A stretch of DNA of 64,000 bases from Seohaeicola saemankumensis (GCF_021021435.1 NZ_JAINWI010000012.1:1-64000), one strand, 5' to 3'. Shown: positions 1 to 8,846, counted from the stretch's first letter. Numbers and translations are program-made. Notes: generated by a model not told the origin, from the sequence alone.

Positions 1-226
1 GTCTATCTCAAACTGGATTAGTGGTAGGGGGCAACGTCAGGACCCAAGGCTAGTACCCGCTTGGGGGTGGGTCGCGCGCGTAGTAGGCGTCTATGTGTCG
101 GTTATCTGGAAGCCATAGCCATAGCTTTTCGGGGACCCGCCCGCTAACTAGTTTTCCAGAAGAACCCTTTGTTGGCCTCTTCATAATTTATGGAATCTGC
201 GACGGACTTAGCCAAAAGGTCTTGAT
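1..226. other. left edge, no gene seen
   Basis: This stretch lies downstream of the leftward NERD gene. I see no reading frame with plausible coding character, no tRNA and no clear terminator; the open frame on the plus strand here is the antisense shadow of the NERD gene and its upstream part has no recognisable protein. It may contain the end of the accessory island. Confidence 0.4.
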
Positions 227-955
227 CTATTTCGCCAGCCGCGTCCCCTTGCACTTCGGGAATTGCGAACACCCGAAGAACTCGGAACCGGTTCTCTTGT
301 TTGCCCGCAGCACCAGTGCTGAACCACACTTGGGGCAAGTGTTCGCCGCTTTCTTAACGTGCTGGATATGCGCCCGCTTTGCGTCCTTGGTCGTCTGGAA
401 ATCACCACGGGCAAGCTTCTCAGAAATAGCCGCGACTTCGCTATCATTGAAAAGGACCTCCTGCCGTGTCAGAATTGAATGCGCAAGCCCCCGCACATTC
501 CAACACACGTCTGACGGCATTGGCGATTTGGGTTCAGCGGACCCCGCGAAAACGACCAGATTGTGAATCCGGCGTTTGTCGACACCAAGCGCCTCTTGAA
601 TGGCTTTTACGTGCTTAAAGTTTTGACGCAATGGGTTCTGAAATCGCGTCTTACGGCCGTAGATCGTTTGTGTCCAAGAAGCCTGATCCGCGCTGCCAAA
701 TATCCATCCCTGCATGTTTTTAGTTTCGATTACGAAGACACCGAACCGTGAGACAACCACATGGTCAACCTGCGTTGTGCCGCCAAGAGACGGCAAGGTC
801 AGGTCTGCGAAGACGCGATAGCCTTCCGGCAGGTGCCGTTCGAGAGTAGAGTTTACGCGGCGCTCTCCAACTGACCCTTTGAAGCTAGGGGAGTTGAAGT
901 ACCAGAGGCCGTACGCAACAAGGCTGAAGAAAACTATCGCGAGAAATGTTTCCAT
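227..955 (-). CDS. NERD nuclease-like protein with C-terminal topoisomerase-type zinc finger
   Basis: 242 residues. A single N-terminal membrane helix (about 4-20) is followed by a NERD domain (about 25-140) carrying the expected acidic/lysine signature: GE near residue 30, the VDH segment near 63 and E-x-K (ETK) near 78, which resembles the catalytic core of restriction-endonuclease-fold enzymes. The last 35 residues hold a four-cysteine zinc finger of topoisomerase I C-terminal type (CPKCG ... FFGCSQFPKC). NERD proteins are thought to act on nucleic acid, often in plasmid or defence settings; the membrane anchor would place this one at the inner membrane. It lies 58 bp downstream of the membrane coiled-coil gene on the same strand and may share its transcript. 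Function beyond the domain call is inference. Confidence 0.85.
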   Translation of the reverse strand: METFLAIVFFSLVAYGLWYFNSPSFKGSVGERRVNSTLERHLPEGYRVFADLTLPSLGGTTQVDHVVVSRFGVFVIETKNMQGWIFGSADQASWTQTIYGRKTRFQNPLRQNFKHVKAIQEALGVDKRRIHNLVVFAGSAEPKSPMPSDVCWNVRGLAHSILTRQEVLFNDSEVAAISEKLARGDFQTTKDAKRAHIQHVKKAANTCPKCGSALVLRANKRTGSEFFGCSQFPKCKGTRLAK

Positions 956-1013
956 GAATTTTCCATGCTAAGGCCTTGCGTGCGCGGCGTTGTCTCAGCC
1001 GAAAGTAGGAGCC

Positions 1014-2060
1014 TTAGTCCAACACGCGGTAACGCCCGCCGCTTTCCCATTTCACAATGTCAGAATCCTTCGGAACTTCCAAAGTGTAGTAGCTGAATTC
1101 TGACGCTTGCTTAATCCATTTGTATTGGGCGCGGGTGAATCGCAGCATCATGAGGTTTTCGCGTATCTCTGTGTGGATTTGTTGAATGTTGGCGTTGCGC
1201 GCGAACGCAGCAGATACGAATTCCACAGTCCGGTAACCTGCGCCAATGGTGCGAGCGCTGCCGTCCGCTTCCCAAAGTTGCTGGCGCATCGCGGGTCCAT
1301 AAGCATCCCGCATGGCAGGAAGCATCTGGGATTGCTTGTTCACAAGAAGCCGCCGGAACTGTTCCCGCTTTCGCTGCGCCTCTTCATTCAAGTCCAGCTT
1401 GCCGCCTTCCTCATAAAGCAAGGCCCACGCGCCCATCAGCAGCAAGCCAACGTTAATATTGGAAACATCATCAGTGTATTTAGACGCCGAAATACCCGGA
1501 ATAGAAGCAATCTCGCGGTCGAGTTGTTCGATATGTTCAACTAGTTTTGTTCGTTGCTCCACCGCGCGACGCTCTGCGTCTTTGGCACGCAGTTCAACCT
1601 GTGCCTGCTCTCTTTCTGCTGCGCGGGCAGCTTCGGCTATTGCGTCCTCCGCTATTCTTGCCGCCTCCTCTTCTTCGATCTTTGAAACCTCAAGTGCATA
1701 CCGCTCGGGAGCTAGCTGTTCCAATTCGGCAAGCCATTTTGTCTGATCTTGGCTTTCCAGAGCGGCTAAGTACGCCGTTGGGTCCGTTTCGCGCAGTGAG
1801 ACCATTTTTTCGGTCTCGGATATCAGCCCCAAGGAAGCAGTGGTTGTCAGAAGCCCGACAAAAAAGGCGATAGATATGCTAAATCCACGGTGACCCAAGT
1901 GGAATTTGGGAAGCGGTTTGATAAGCGCAAAGAGCGGCACAACTAAAAACACTGCCCCAATCCAAACACCGGCTTGCGGCGCGGCTGTCGCAAGGATCAT
2001 GCCCGCGATTGTCAGACAAACAACTATACCGAAAGCTTTGAAAAACGCCTTCATTTTCAA
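1014..2060 (-). CDS. membrane protein with coiled-coil and soluble C-terminal domain, unknown
   Basis: 348 residues, not recognised. Three hydrophobic helices are visible (about 8-28, 32-48 and 60-80), then a charged Glu/Ala/Arg-rich stretch from about 118 to 190 that should form a coiled coil, then a soluble domain with a short hydrophobic patch (INVGLLLMGAWALL, about 207-220) and a basic C-terminus. It starts 11 bp downstream of the stop of the secreted 153-residue gene, so it is probably cotranscribed with it and with the NERD gene. Base composition is poorer in GC than the chromosome to the right of the tRNA. No enzymatic motif was found. Confidence 0.75.
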   Translation of the reverse strand: MKMKAFFKAFGIVVCLTIAGMILATAAPQAGVWIGAVFLVVPLFALIKPLPKFHLGHRGFSISIAFFVGLLTTTASLGLISETEKMVSLRETDPTAYLAALESQDQTKWLAELEQLAPERYALEVSKIEEEEAARIAEDAIAEAARAAEREQAQVELRAKDAERRAVEQRTKLVEHIEQLDREIASIPGISASKYTDDVSNINVGLLLMGAWALLYEEGGKLDLNEEAQRKREQFRRLLVNKQSQMLPAMRDAYGPAMRQQLWEADGSARTIGAGYRTVEFVSAAFARNANIQQIHTEIRENLMMLRFTRAQYKWIKQASEFSYYTLEVPKDSDIVKWESGGRYRVLD

Positions 2061-2071
2061 TTACCTTGTGC

Positions 2072-2533
2072 CTAAAGATTGAAGAGTGAAAAAACGCCAC
2101 CCTCAAAAAGATACCATGCCGATTTGCGCGCTTCATTGGTGACGAACGGGTAAATAACCCGCCGCTGCGCCGGATTTCCACCGCCTTCGCAAGTGATCCG
2201 GTGGACATATAATGCTTCGCTGCTGAGCGTCATTCCCTCTTGCAAGGGCAGGAAAAGCTCAAATTCAGGATTGGCAAAAAACGTGTCATTCTCGTACCGC
2301 GTGTAAGTCGAAGACTGTCCAGCATAGTCGCAGGTGTAAAATACACCTTCTGCGAAACCGCGATTGAAAGCTTGGGATTGACCGATAATGCTTTGCGGAT
2401 TGATAAACCAAGGTTCGCCAGTGAAACCAACAACCGACCAGCGGGTGTCAATGAAATCGGCGTATGCCGGGGTGTGCAGAGTTATCGCAAGCACGGCGGC
2501 AAGTATTGTGGAAAATGTTTTCATCATATTCAA
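2072..2533 (-). CDS. small secreted protein, unknown
   Basis: 153 residues. The N-terminus is a typical Sec signal peptide (basic MNMMK start, hydrophobic core, cleavage after about AYA at residue 25), so the mature protein should be periplasmic or surface exposed. The mature part is acidic and aromatic-rich, with two cysteines (TCDY and ITCEGG) that could form one disulfide. I do not recognise the family. The start overlaps the stop of the upstream secreted gene by four bases (ATGA), indicating translational coupling of the two exported proteins. Confidence 0.75.
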   Translation of the reverse strand: MNMMKTFSTILAAVLAITLHTPAYADFIDTRWSVVGFTGEPWFINPQSIIGQSQAFNRGFAEGVFYTCDYAGQSSTYTRYENDTFFANPEFELFLPLQEGMTLSSEALYVHRITCEGGGNPAQRRVIYPFVTNEARKSAWYLFEGGVFSLFNL

Positions 2534-2859
2534 TAATCAAAGGAACGGGGCGCATTCGCTGCGTTGGTTTCCATGTCCATGCATCCCTTTAGAATGCTGT
2601 ATGAGCCGCCGCTCACTTGCGCCACTTCATCACAATAGTTGCGCGACTTGCCGGAGATTTGCGCCCAAACTGGTTTCAAAGCGTTGTACAACTGTTGTTC
2701 AATGTCCATGCATCCGTTGAAAATCATAGCGGACCCGCCGCTTACGTCCGCAACCTGTTGGCAGTAACCTTCAACGTTGTAGCGGGGGATGGTCTGCGCT
2801 TGCACGGAGGGTGCCAGACAGACAAATGCTGTTGCAGCAAGGAATTTGGTCCTGTTCAA
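2530..2859 (-). CDS. small secreted protein with duplicated Cys motif
   Basis: 109 residues. A signal peptide runs to about VQAQ (residue 22). The mature protein contains two copies of one motif: YC-x-x-VA-x-VSGGS-x6-GCMD, near residues 32-52 and 75-95. Each copy has a Cys pair that could form a disulfide. Short proteins with the YC..VA...GGS..I...C pattern occur in many proteobacterial genomes but I know of no established role. It is the first gene of the leftward run and overlaps the next gene by four bases. Confidence 0.75.
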   Translation of the reverse strand: MNRTKFLAATAFVCLAPSVQAQTIPRYNVEGYCQQVADVSGGSAMIFNGCMDIEQQLYNALKPVWAQISGKSRNYCDEVAQVSGGSYSILKGCMDMETNAANAPRSFDY

Positions 2860-3140
2860 AGTATGCCCCTCAAGGTTCGCATTGCCCGTTTTGCTCCACC
2901 CTAGCGCGAAACAAACTGAGCAATCCAGTCAGAATGACGCCTCACTTGAATGCTAAGTGGTAATGAGGGCAGTAATTTGACAGGCAGAAGGCAACGACCG
3001 GTATTCACCGCGCAACGCATCTATGTGCACGACACAGACCAACTTTGGGCGTGCAGCGTGTCGAAAAACTCACAATATCTAGGAGCGTCAGTCATTCGGT
3101 GGCCGGTGCCCAACCAGATTTCAAAATTTGAGGCAAAATC

Positions 3141-3320
3141 ATGAGATACGAAATCCAACGCGTAGCGAACATCACACCCCCTGACGGGGACGATGCAGTC
3201 TTCTATGAAGTCTGGGATGTTGTCGAATTAGACGGTGAAGAGCGCGTGCACCGCAATCATGACCGAGCGTTCAAGACCGAAGCTGAGGCGAAAGCTTGGA
3301 TTGATCAGCATTCGGATTGA
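3141..3320 (+). CDS. 59-residue hypothetical protein
   Basis: A short ORF beginning MRYEIQRVAN and ending WIDQHSD. A GAGG ribosome site at 3130-3133 sits seven bases before the ATG. The sequence is acidic and hydrophilic, with a Tyr/Trp-containing strand-like middle (FYEVWDVVELDG) and an alanine-rich amphipathic end (KTEAEAKAWID), a layout typical of small folded phage or plasmid proteins. No function can be assigned. The 280 bases before it (2860-3140) show no other gene and should hold divergent promoters. Confidence 0.6.
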   Translation: MRYEIQRVANITPPDGDDAVFYEVWDVVELDGEERVHRNHDRAFKTEAEAKAWIDQHSD

Positions 3321-3499
3321 AGTTCGACAGGATGGCGTCGTGCTCAATAGCAAGGGCGGCGGTATCCATGGCGCAAGGGAACGCGGACCTGATTGAAGCG
3401 CCGCCAGCCGCCCCGACTCTACCATACATTTTAGGGCCTATCTACCATACTATTTCGGAGCAATGAGGCCTAAGTAACTGATTTTACATGATAAAAAAA

Positions 3500-3574
3500 T
3501 GGTGGGTGATAAGGGATTTGAACCCCTGACATCTTCGATGTGAACGAAGCGCTCTACCACTGAGCTAATCACCC
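3500..3574 (-). tRNA. tRNA-Val (CAC)
   Basis: Read on the minus strand the sequence starts GGGTGATTAGCTCAG, has an anticodon stem CTTCG/CGAAG around a seven-base loop TTCACAT (anticodon CAC, valine GTG codons), a T arm with GTTCAAATC and a complementary acceptor ATCACCC, and an encoded CCA end at 3500-3502. Length is 75 with CCA. Its 3' end points toward the lower-GC patch at 1-3.4 kb, the usual geometry for an integrated element at a tRNA. Confidence 0.95.
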
Positions 3575-3592
3575 GGTCGGGGGCTTTTAGAC

Positions 3593-4210
3593 TCAGTCTT
3601 CATCCTCTGCAAGGGTCTCTTTGTCGGCATTGGCACCACCGCCACCCTGCCGCAATTTGCAGATCAGGACGCGTCCGTTCCCTGTTTCCTTGATGCGGGT
3701 TGTCTTGAGTCGCCCCATCGGTTGCAGGATCAGTTCGCGCCCTTCGGCCACCGCCTCGCCCAGCACGGCAAGCATCGCCTCGACCACAAGTTTGGCATCC
3801 TTCTTCTTGACGCCCGAGCGTTTCACGACCTTTTCCAGCAGATCGCGCTTTTTCATCTCGGGTCCGGTCGCGACCGGCACCGAGGATGTCACAAGCTTCG
3901 GTTCGGCCGCCGCCGCCCCTGCCACGGGAATCACGGGGGTAAGGCCAGCCAGAGGCGTCGCTGTCGCGGCCTGCACGGGCGTGCTTGCGTCTGGTGTGGT
4001 GGCATCGAGCGGCCTTGCCGCTTTGGTCGCCTTCGCAGGCATTTTCGGTGCAGGAATTTTGCCTGGTTTCGCTTTGCCGGAAACCGCTTTGGCCTGCGCG
4101 GGCTTTGCAGGGCTACGCTTGGCCACAGTGGTCTTTGATCCTGCCGTTTTCGACGTCGGCTTCTTGGCTGCAGTCTTTTCAGCATCCTGCAAATTGATCA
4201 CCTTGCTCAT
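3593..4210 (-). CDS. HU/IHF-family DNA-binding protein with Ala/Lys/Pro-rich tail
   Basis: 205 residues from ATG 4210 (a GTG lies one codon earlier; AGGAA is eight bases before the ATG). The first 110 residues are low-complexity, rich in Ala, Lys, Pro and Thr, with repeated KPAQAK/PAKATK-like units resembling eukaryotic histone H1 tails. From about residue 118 a HU-like domain follows (KKRDLLEKVV ... GRELILQPMGRLKTTRI), shorter than but aligned with the HU helix pair and beta arm. It should bind DNA as a nucleoid-associated protein. It lies between lon and tRNA-Val on the same strand as lon. Confidence 0.85.
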   Translation of the reverse strand: MSKVINLQDAEKTAAKKPTSKTAGSKTTVAKRSPAKPAQAKAVSGKAKPGKIPAPKMPAKATKAARPLDATTPDASTPVQAATATPLAGLTPVIPVAGAAAAEPKLVTSSVPVATGPEMKKRDLLEKVVKRSGVKKKDAKLVVEAMLAVLGEAVAEGRELILQPMGRLKTTRIKETGNGRVLICKLRQGGGGANADKETLAEDED

Positions 4211-4276
4211 CACACTGGTTCCTACTTTTGTTTCCGTTTCACAAACGCATAGCGCGGATTCGAGAACAGTGCATGG

Positions 4277-4306
4277 AAAATCGGCGGCCTCCTGAGGGAC
4301 CGCCGA
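4277..4306 (-). terminator. intrinsic terminator after lon
   Basis: A seven-base stem (TCGGCGG at 4281-4287 pairing with CCGCCGA at 4300-4306) with a 12-base loop; read leftward it is followed by TTTTCC. It lies 40-70 bases beyond the lon stop. Confidence 0.7.
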
Positions 4307-4345
4307 TCAAGGTGTTGCAACTTGGTCAGAATTGACACTTCCGCG

Positions 4346-6754
4346 TTAATGCGTGACGGCACTCGAAGGTTCCGCCTTGGCTACGGCTGCGGCGGCGGCC
4401 GCGGCTTCCTCGGCCTCTTCATCCCATTCGATGGGTTCCGGCTTGCGAACCAAAGCATGTTCCAGCACTTCCGAGACATGGCTGACCGGAATGATCCGCA
4501 GACCCTGCTTCACATTGTCGGGGATCTCGGTCAGGTCCTTTTCATTCTCGGTCGGGATCAGCACCGTTGTGATGCCCCCCCGCAGCGCCGCCAACAGCTT
4601 TTCCTTCAGGCCGCCAATGGGCATCGCATTGCCGCGCAATGACACCTCGCCGGTCATGGCGATATCCTTGCGGACAGGGATCTGCGTCAGCACTGACACG
4701 ATCGAAGTGACCATTGCCAGACCGGCACTAGGCCCGTCCTTCGGCGTCGCACCGTCCGGGACGTGCACGTGGATGTCGATCTTGTCAAAGCGCGTCGGCT
4801 TGACCCCGATCTTGGGACTGATCGAGCGGACATAGGAACTGGCTGCGTCGATGCTTTCTTTCATGACATCGCCCAGTTTGCCCGTGGTCTTCATCCGACC
4901 CTTGCCCGGCAGGCGCAAAGCCTCGATCTGCAACAGATCACCGCCCACGGATGTCCAGGCCAGCCCCGTGACAACACCGATCTGGTCCTCGGCTTCTGCC
5001 AGACCATAGCGGAATTTCTTCACGCCAAGGAACGTGTCCAGATTGTCCTCATTGATGACAACCTTGCTGACCTCTTTCTTGACGATCATGGTTACGGCCT
5101 TGCGCGCCAGTTTCGCGATCTCGCGCTCCAGGTTCCGTACACCCGCCTCACGGGTATAGCGGCGGATCATCTCGTTCAGCGCACCATCGGTGATCTCGAA
5201 CTCGCCTTTGCGCAGCCCGTGATCCTTGATCTTTTTCGAGATCAGATGCTGGCGCGCGATCTCGCGCTTTTCGTCCTCGGTATATCCCGCAAGGGTGATG
5301 ATCTCCATCCGGTCCAGAAGCGGGCCAGGCATGTTGTAGGAATTTGCCGTGGTCAGGAACATCACGTTGGACAGATCGTATTCCACCTCAAGATAGTGAT
5401 CCACAAAGGTCGCGTTCTGTTCCGGATCAAGCACTTCAAGCATGGCGGATGCCGGATCACCGCGGAAATCCTGCCCCATCTTGTCGATCTCATCCAGAAG
5501 GATCAGCGGGTTGGTGGTTTTCGCCTTTTTCAGCGCCTGAATGATCTTGCCAGGCATCGAGCCGATATAGGTCCGGCGGTGGCCACGAATTTCGGATTCG
5601 TCACGCACCCCGCCAAGGCTGATGCGGATGAATTCGCGCCCCGTGGCGCGGGCCACGGATTTGCCAAGGCTGGTCTTACCCACGCCCGGAGGACCGACAA
5701 GGCACATGATCGGGCCTTTCAGCTTCTGGCTGCGCTGCTGCACGGCCAGATATTCGACGATCCGCTCCTTGACCTTTTCAAGCCCGTAATGGTCGGCATC
5801 CAGCACATCTTGCGCCTTGTGCAGATCTTTCTTGACGCGGCTTTTCACACCCCATGGCAGACCCAGCATCCAGTCCAGATAGTTCCGCACAACCGTGGCC
5901 TCGGCCGACATGGGCGACATGTTTTTCAGCTTTTTCAGTTCGGCATCGGCTTTGTCGCGGGCTTCCTTGCTCAGCTTGGTGGCCTTGATACGCTCTTCAA
6001 GCTCGGCAACCTCGTTGCCGCCCTCCTCGCCGTCACCAAGCTCCTTCTGGATCGCCTTCATCTGCTCGTTCAGATAGTATTCGCGCTGGGTGCGCTCCAT
6101 CTGGCTTTTGACACGGGTCTTGATCTTTTTCTCGACCTGCAGAACAGACATTTCGCCCTGCATCAGGCCGTAAACCTTTTCCAGCCGCTCGCTGACGCTG
6201 AGGGTTTCCAGCAATTCCTGCTTCTGGCCGACATCAATACCCAGATGGCCCGACACCAGATCAGCCAGCTTTGCCGGATCAGTGGTTTCCGAAACGGCAA
6301 CCAGCGCCTCTTCGGGGATGTTTTTCTTGATCTTGGCGTAACGCTCGAATTCGGCGGTCACGGTCCGCAACAGCGCCTCGACCGTGGCGGCATCGCCACT
6401 TGTCTCGGTCAGATATTCAGCCCGTGCCTCGAAGAAGCGGTCATTTGTCAGATATTCGGTGATCCGCACCCGTGCCTGCCCTTCGACCAGCACCTTGACT
6501 GTGCCGTCAGGCAGTTTCAGCAGTTGCAGCACATTGGCCAGCACACCGGTCTGGTAAATCCCGTCCGAGGCGGGATCGTCGATCGAGGGATCAATCTGGC
6601 TGGACAACAGGATCTGCTTGTCATCGGCCATCACTTCCTCAAGCGCGCGCACCGATTTCTCGCGGCCGACAAAAAGCGGCACAATCATATGCGGGAACAC
6701 GACAATATCGCGCAGAGGCAGAACGGGATAGGAGGGGTTCAGGGGGTCTTGCAT
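4346..6754 (-). CDS. lon: ATP-dependent protease Lon
   Basis: 802 residues from ATG 6754, chosen because AAGGA lies upstream and the protein then begins MQDPLNPSYPVLPLRD as in other Lon proteins; an in-frame ATG 13 codons earlier adds only noise. Order: LON substrate-binding N-domain (about 8-205), coiled-coil linker, AAA+ module with Walker A GPPGVGKT (about 355), Walker B ILLDEID, and the C-terminal protease domain with the catalytic serine in DGPSAG and the conserved lysine in GLKEKLL. It degrades misfolded and short-lived regulatory proteins in the cytoplasm. The C-terminus carries an Ala/Glu-rich tail. A heat-shock promoter precedes it. Confidence 0.98.
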   Translation of the reverse strand: MQDPLNPSYPVLPLRDIVVFPHMIVPLFVGREKSVRALEEVMADDKQILLSSQIDPSIDDPASDGIYQTGVLANVLQLLKLPDGTVKVLVEGQARVRITEYLTNDRFFEARAEYLTETSGDAATVEALLRTVTAEFERYAKIKKNIPEEALVAVSETTDPAKLADLVSGHLGIDVGQKQELLETLSVSERLEKVYGLMQGEMSVLQVEKKIKTRVKSQMERTQREYYLNEQMKAIQKELGDGEEGGNEVAELEERIKATKLSKEARDKADAELKKLKNMSPMSAEATVVRNYLDWMLGLPWGVKSRVKKDLHKAQDVLDADHYGLEKVKERIVEYLAVQQRSQKLKGPIMCLVGPPGVGKTSLGKSVARATGREFIRISLGGVRDESEIRGHRRTYIGSMPGKIIQALKKAKTTNPLILLDEIDKMGQDFRGDPASAMLEVLDPEQNATFVDHYLEVEYDLSNVMFLTTANSYNMPGPLLDRMEIITLAGYTEDEKREIARQHLISKKIKDHGLRKGEFEITDGALNEMIRRYTREAGVRNLEREIAKLARKAVTMIVKKEVSKVVINEDNLDTFLGVKKFRYGLAEAEDQIGVVTGLAWTSVGGDLLQIEALRLPGKGRMKTTGKLGDVMKESIDAASSYVRSISPKIGVKPTRFDKIDIHVHVPDGATPKDGPSAGLAMVTSIVSVLTQIPVRKDIAMTGEVSLRGNAMPIGGLKEKLLAALRGGITTVLIPTENEKDLTEIPDNVKQGLRIIPVSHVSEVLEHALVRKPEPIEWDEEAEEAAAAAAAVAKAEPSSAVTH

Positions 6755-6830
6755 GCTCGGTCCTTTGTTCGGCAGATGTCGCAGCCCCGACAATCGGCAG
6801 CTGGGGCATCTCCGTCTTTATCATTCGTTA

Positions 6831-6859
6831 ATCTGGGGCAGTTGGCACCGTCTTTCAAG
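6831..6859 (-). promoter_or_regulatory. sigma-32-type heat-shock promoter of lon
   Basis: On the minus strand CTTGAAA (6853-6859) is followed after 14 bases by CCCCAGAT (6831-6838), an almost exact match to the RpoH consensus CTTGAAA-N11-16-CCCCAT. The predicted start near 6824 gives a leader of about 70 bases before the lon ATG. Heat-shock control of lon is established in many bacteria. Confidence 0.8.
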
Positions 6860-6983
6860 CACCGACCTGTCACATCTCGCCCCAGAATGCCCTTGTGCCG
6901 CGGTCAGGGCAAGACATGAGATGTCTGCATTTCGATAGGTCCCGATTGCATCGGGACATGCGCGGGCCAGATCACCCTGCCAT

Positions 6984-8645
6984 TCACTGATCGCGCCCGC
7001 GCGCGCAGAAGCAAGAGACATCGACCGGCAGATCGGCGCGCGCTGTTGCCAGATCCAGACGCTGGCGGATCAAAAGCGCCTCTGGCGTGCTATCCGCGCC
7101 GCGCGCTTTCAGGCAATCCATCAACCCGCGCAGGGCCCAGATATTGTCGGGATGGATCTGCGCGCGCGTCAGATTGCCGCCAAGCCCCAGATCGGCGCGG
7201 TAGACCACTTCGGCCTCGTCCACATGACCTTGTTCAAGCAGCAGCGCACCCAAGGCATGGCGCGTGGGCTGCATCCAGCCCCAAGGCTCGTCATAGGGCA
7301 GATTGTCATCCGCCGCGACCGAAGCGCGCAAATGCGCGAAAGCGGCGTCATAATCGCCGCGACGGTACGCGATCTCGCCCGACAGCATCTCTTCGGCGAT
7401 CGCAAACAGATCCTGACAGCTATTGTTGTGCAACAGGCGGCTGTCGGGCACTTTCGCACGCGCCGCGCGGAACAGCACCTGTTCGGCCAAGGCCCGATCG
7501 ACCTGCCCCAAGGCGGCATGGGCCACGCCCTTGGCATAGTGGATCATCGCGGTCAGATTGGCATAGAGCACCGGATCGTCGGGCAGTTCCTGCGCGATGA
7601 TCTCCTCCCATTTGCCAAAGCGCACATAGACATGCTGCTTGACCGCCAGATAGCTTTCGAAGAAATCCGCCATGGGTGGCGATGCGATCCGCAGGAAGGC
7701 CTCGGGCATGGTGGCGATCAGCTCCTCCGCCGCGTCCAGAGCCGCGCGATACTGGCCCAGAAACATCGCGCCATAGACGGCGAAATGGTAATCATGGACG
7801 CGGTAGCCGGTGTAAAAATTCATCACACCTTCGCGCTCCAGATATTTGCGATCCGCTGCAATGGCCTGCAGGTTCCAGTGCAACGCGTCATGGTAATTGC
7901 CGCAAAGCACGTCGATATGCGTGGGCATGTGCACCAGATGACCCGCGTCGGGCACCAGCGTCCGCAACACATCCGCCGCTTTCATCGCCTTTTCGGGAAA
8001 GGGCGACATTTCCATCAGATGCACATAGAGATGCAGGATACCGGGATGGGCCATTGCATCGGGCAGATCGCGCATCGCGGCCTCCAGAAGGGCGCGCACC
8101 TCGGCAGTTGCGGCCCCAGCGGCAGGCTGGCCGGACCGCAAATCCCACATCTGCCATGGCGTCAGGTCCATGATCGCCTCGGCGCTCAGCGCTATGATGT
8201 CGGGATCGCGCGGATAAGCCTGCCGGACCGCGCGCATCGCATCGGCATAGGCGCGGTCCCACGGTCGCATATCCTCGACCGGCTCGGCCTGCGGATAGCG
8301 CGCAGCCAGCGCCGTGATCAAGGCGCGCTCGGACGCCGTGACCTGCTCCACAAGCGCCAGAGCCGCCTGCGAAGCGTGGTAGGCCCGCGCCAAAGCCGCC
8401 GCCTTGCCAGCCGCATCGTAAAGCGCCCAAGGCATGTTGTAATTGGGCCCCAACGCATAGGCGATACCCCAATGCGCCATCGCGCAGGCAGGATCGGCCA
8501 GCAGCGCCTTTTCGAAACAGGCCACCGCCTCGGCATGGTTGAACCCGTAGGTCCAGTTCAGACCGCGATCGAACCAGCGCTGCGCCTCGGGCGATGCGGT
8601 GGTCACCGCACGCGTATATCCGCCCAGATCATAGCCATAGTCCAT
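6984..8645 (-). CDS. TPR-repeat protein, unknown role
   Basis: 553 residues from ATG 8645 (AGGGGCAGGGG upstream); a longer frame exists but its first 48 residues are atypical. Helical tetratricopeptide-like repeats are visible from the start (RWFDRGLNWTYGFNHAEAVACFEKAL, broken here by context, about residues 22-48) and again near the C-terminus (AYRRGDYDAAFAHLRASV, then HALGALLLEQGHVDEAEVVYR). No signal peptide. The middle contains a His-rich stretch (HPGILHLYVHLMEM ... HMPTHIDV) that is unusual for pure TPRs and could bind metal. The short C-terminus has CFC. It lies between tgt and lon on the same strand but with more than 220 bases on each side, so it is probably a separate unit. Confidence 0.7.
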   Translation of the reverse strand: MDYGYDLGGYTRAVTTASPEAQRWFDRGLNWTYGFNHAEAVACFEKALLADPACAMAHWGIAYALGPNYNMPWALYDAAGKAAALARAYHASQAALALVEQVTASERALITALAARYPQAEPVEDMRPWDRAYADAMRAVRQAYPRDPDIIALSAEAIMDLTPWQMWDLRSGQPAAGAATAEVRALLEAAMRDLPDAMAHPGILHLYVHLMEMSPFPEKAMKAADVLRTLVPDAGHLVHMPTHIDVLCGNYHDALHWNLQAIAADRKYLEREGVMNFYTGYRVHDYHFAVYGAMFLGQYRAALDAAEELIATMPEAFLRIASPPMADFFESYLAVKQHVYVRFGKWEEIIAQELPDDPVLYANLTAMIHYAKGVAHAALGQVDRALAEQVLFRAARAKVPDSRLLHNNSCQDLFAIAEEMLSGEIAYRRGDYDAAFAHLRASVAADDNLPYDEPWGWMQPTRHALGALLLEQGHVDEAEVVYRADLGLGGNLTRAQIHPDNIWALRGLMDCLKARGADSTPEALLIRQRLDLATARADLPVDVSCFCARGRDQ

Positions 8646-8680
8646 CCCCTGCCCCTTTATTGCCCGCCGCATCCGTGGAT

Positions 8681-8702
8681 GGATATTTAAGGCAAGAAGA
8701 AA
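8681..8702 (+). repeat. dispersed intergenic motif, copy 1a
   Basis: GGATATTT, AA, GGCAAGAAGAAA. This is one of at least eight copies in the window and forms an inverted pair with the copy at 8847-8868 in the gap between tgt and the TPR gene. Confidence 0.7.
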
Positions 8703-8846
8703 CCGGATGTTAAGGTTAATCGGCGATTCTGGAGCCACGGTACAGGCGGGGACGCCGATGACCGTGCAGGAAGAAACCCCCTTCCGCACCCGCCGCCGGC
8801 CCCTCTGCCTGTCAGCCCCGTGCGGGAGGGGTCACTTCCCTGCCGG

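Noticed and set aside
2950-3144. 64-codon plus-strand frame
   Set aside because: No ribosome site or family; the better small ORF starts at 3141.
4763-6919. Long open frame on the plus strand
   Set aside because: It is the antisense of lon; codons and composition follow the lon frame and there is no ribosome site or family match.
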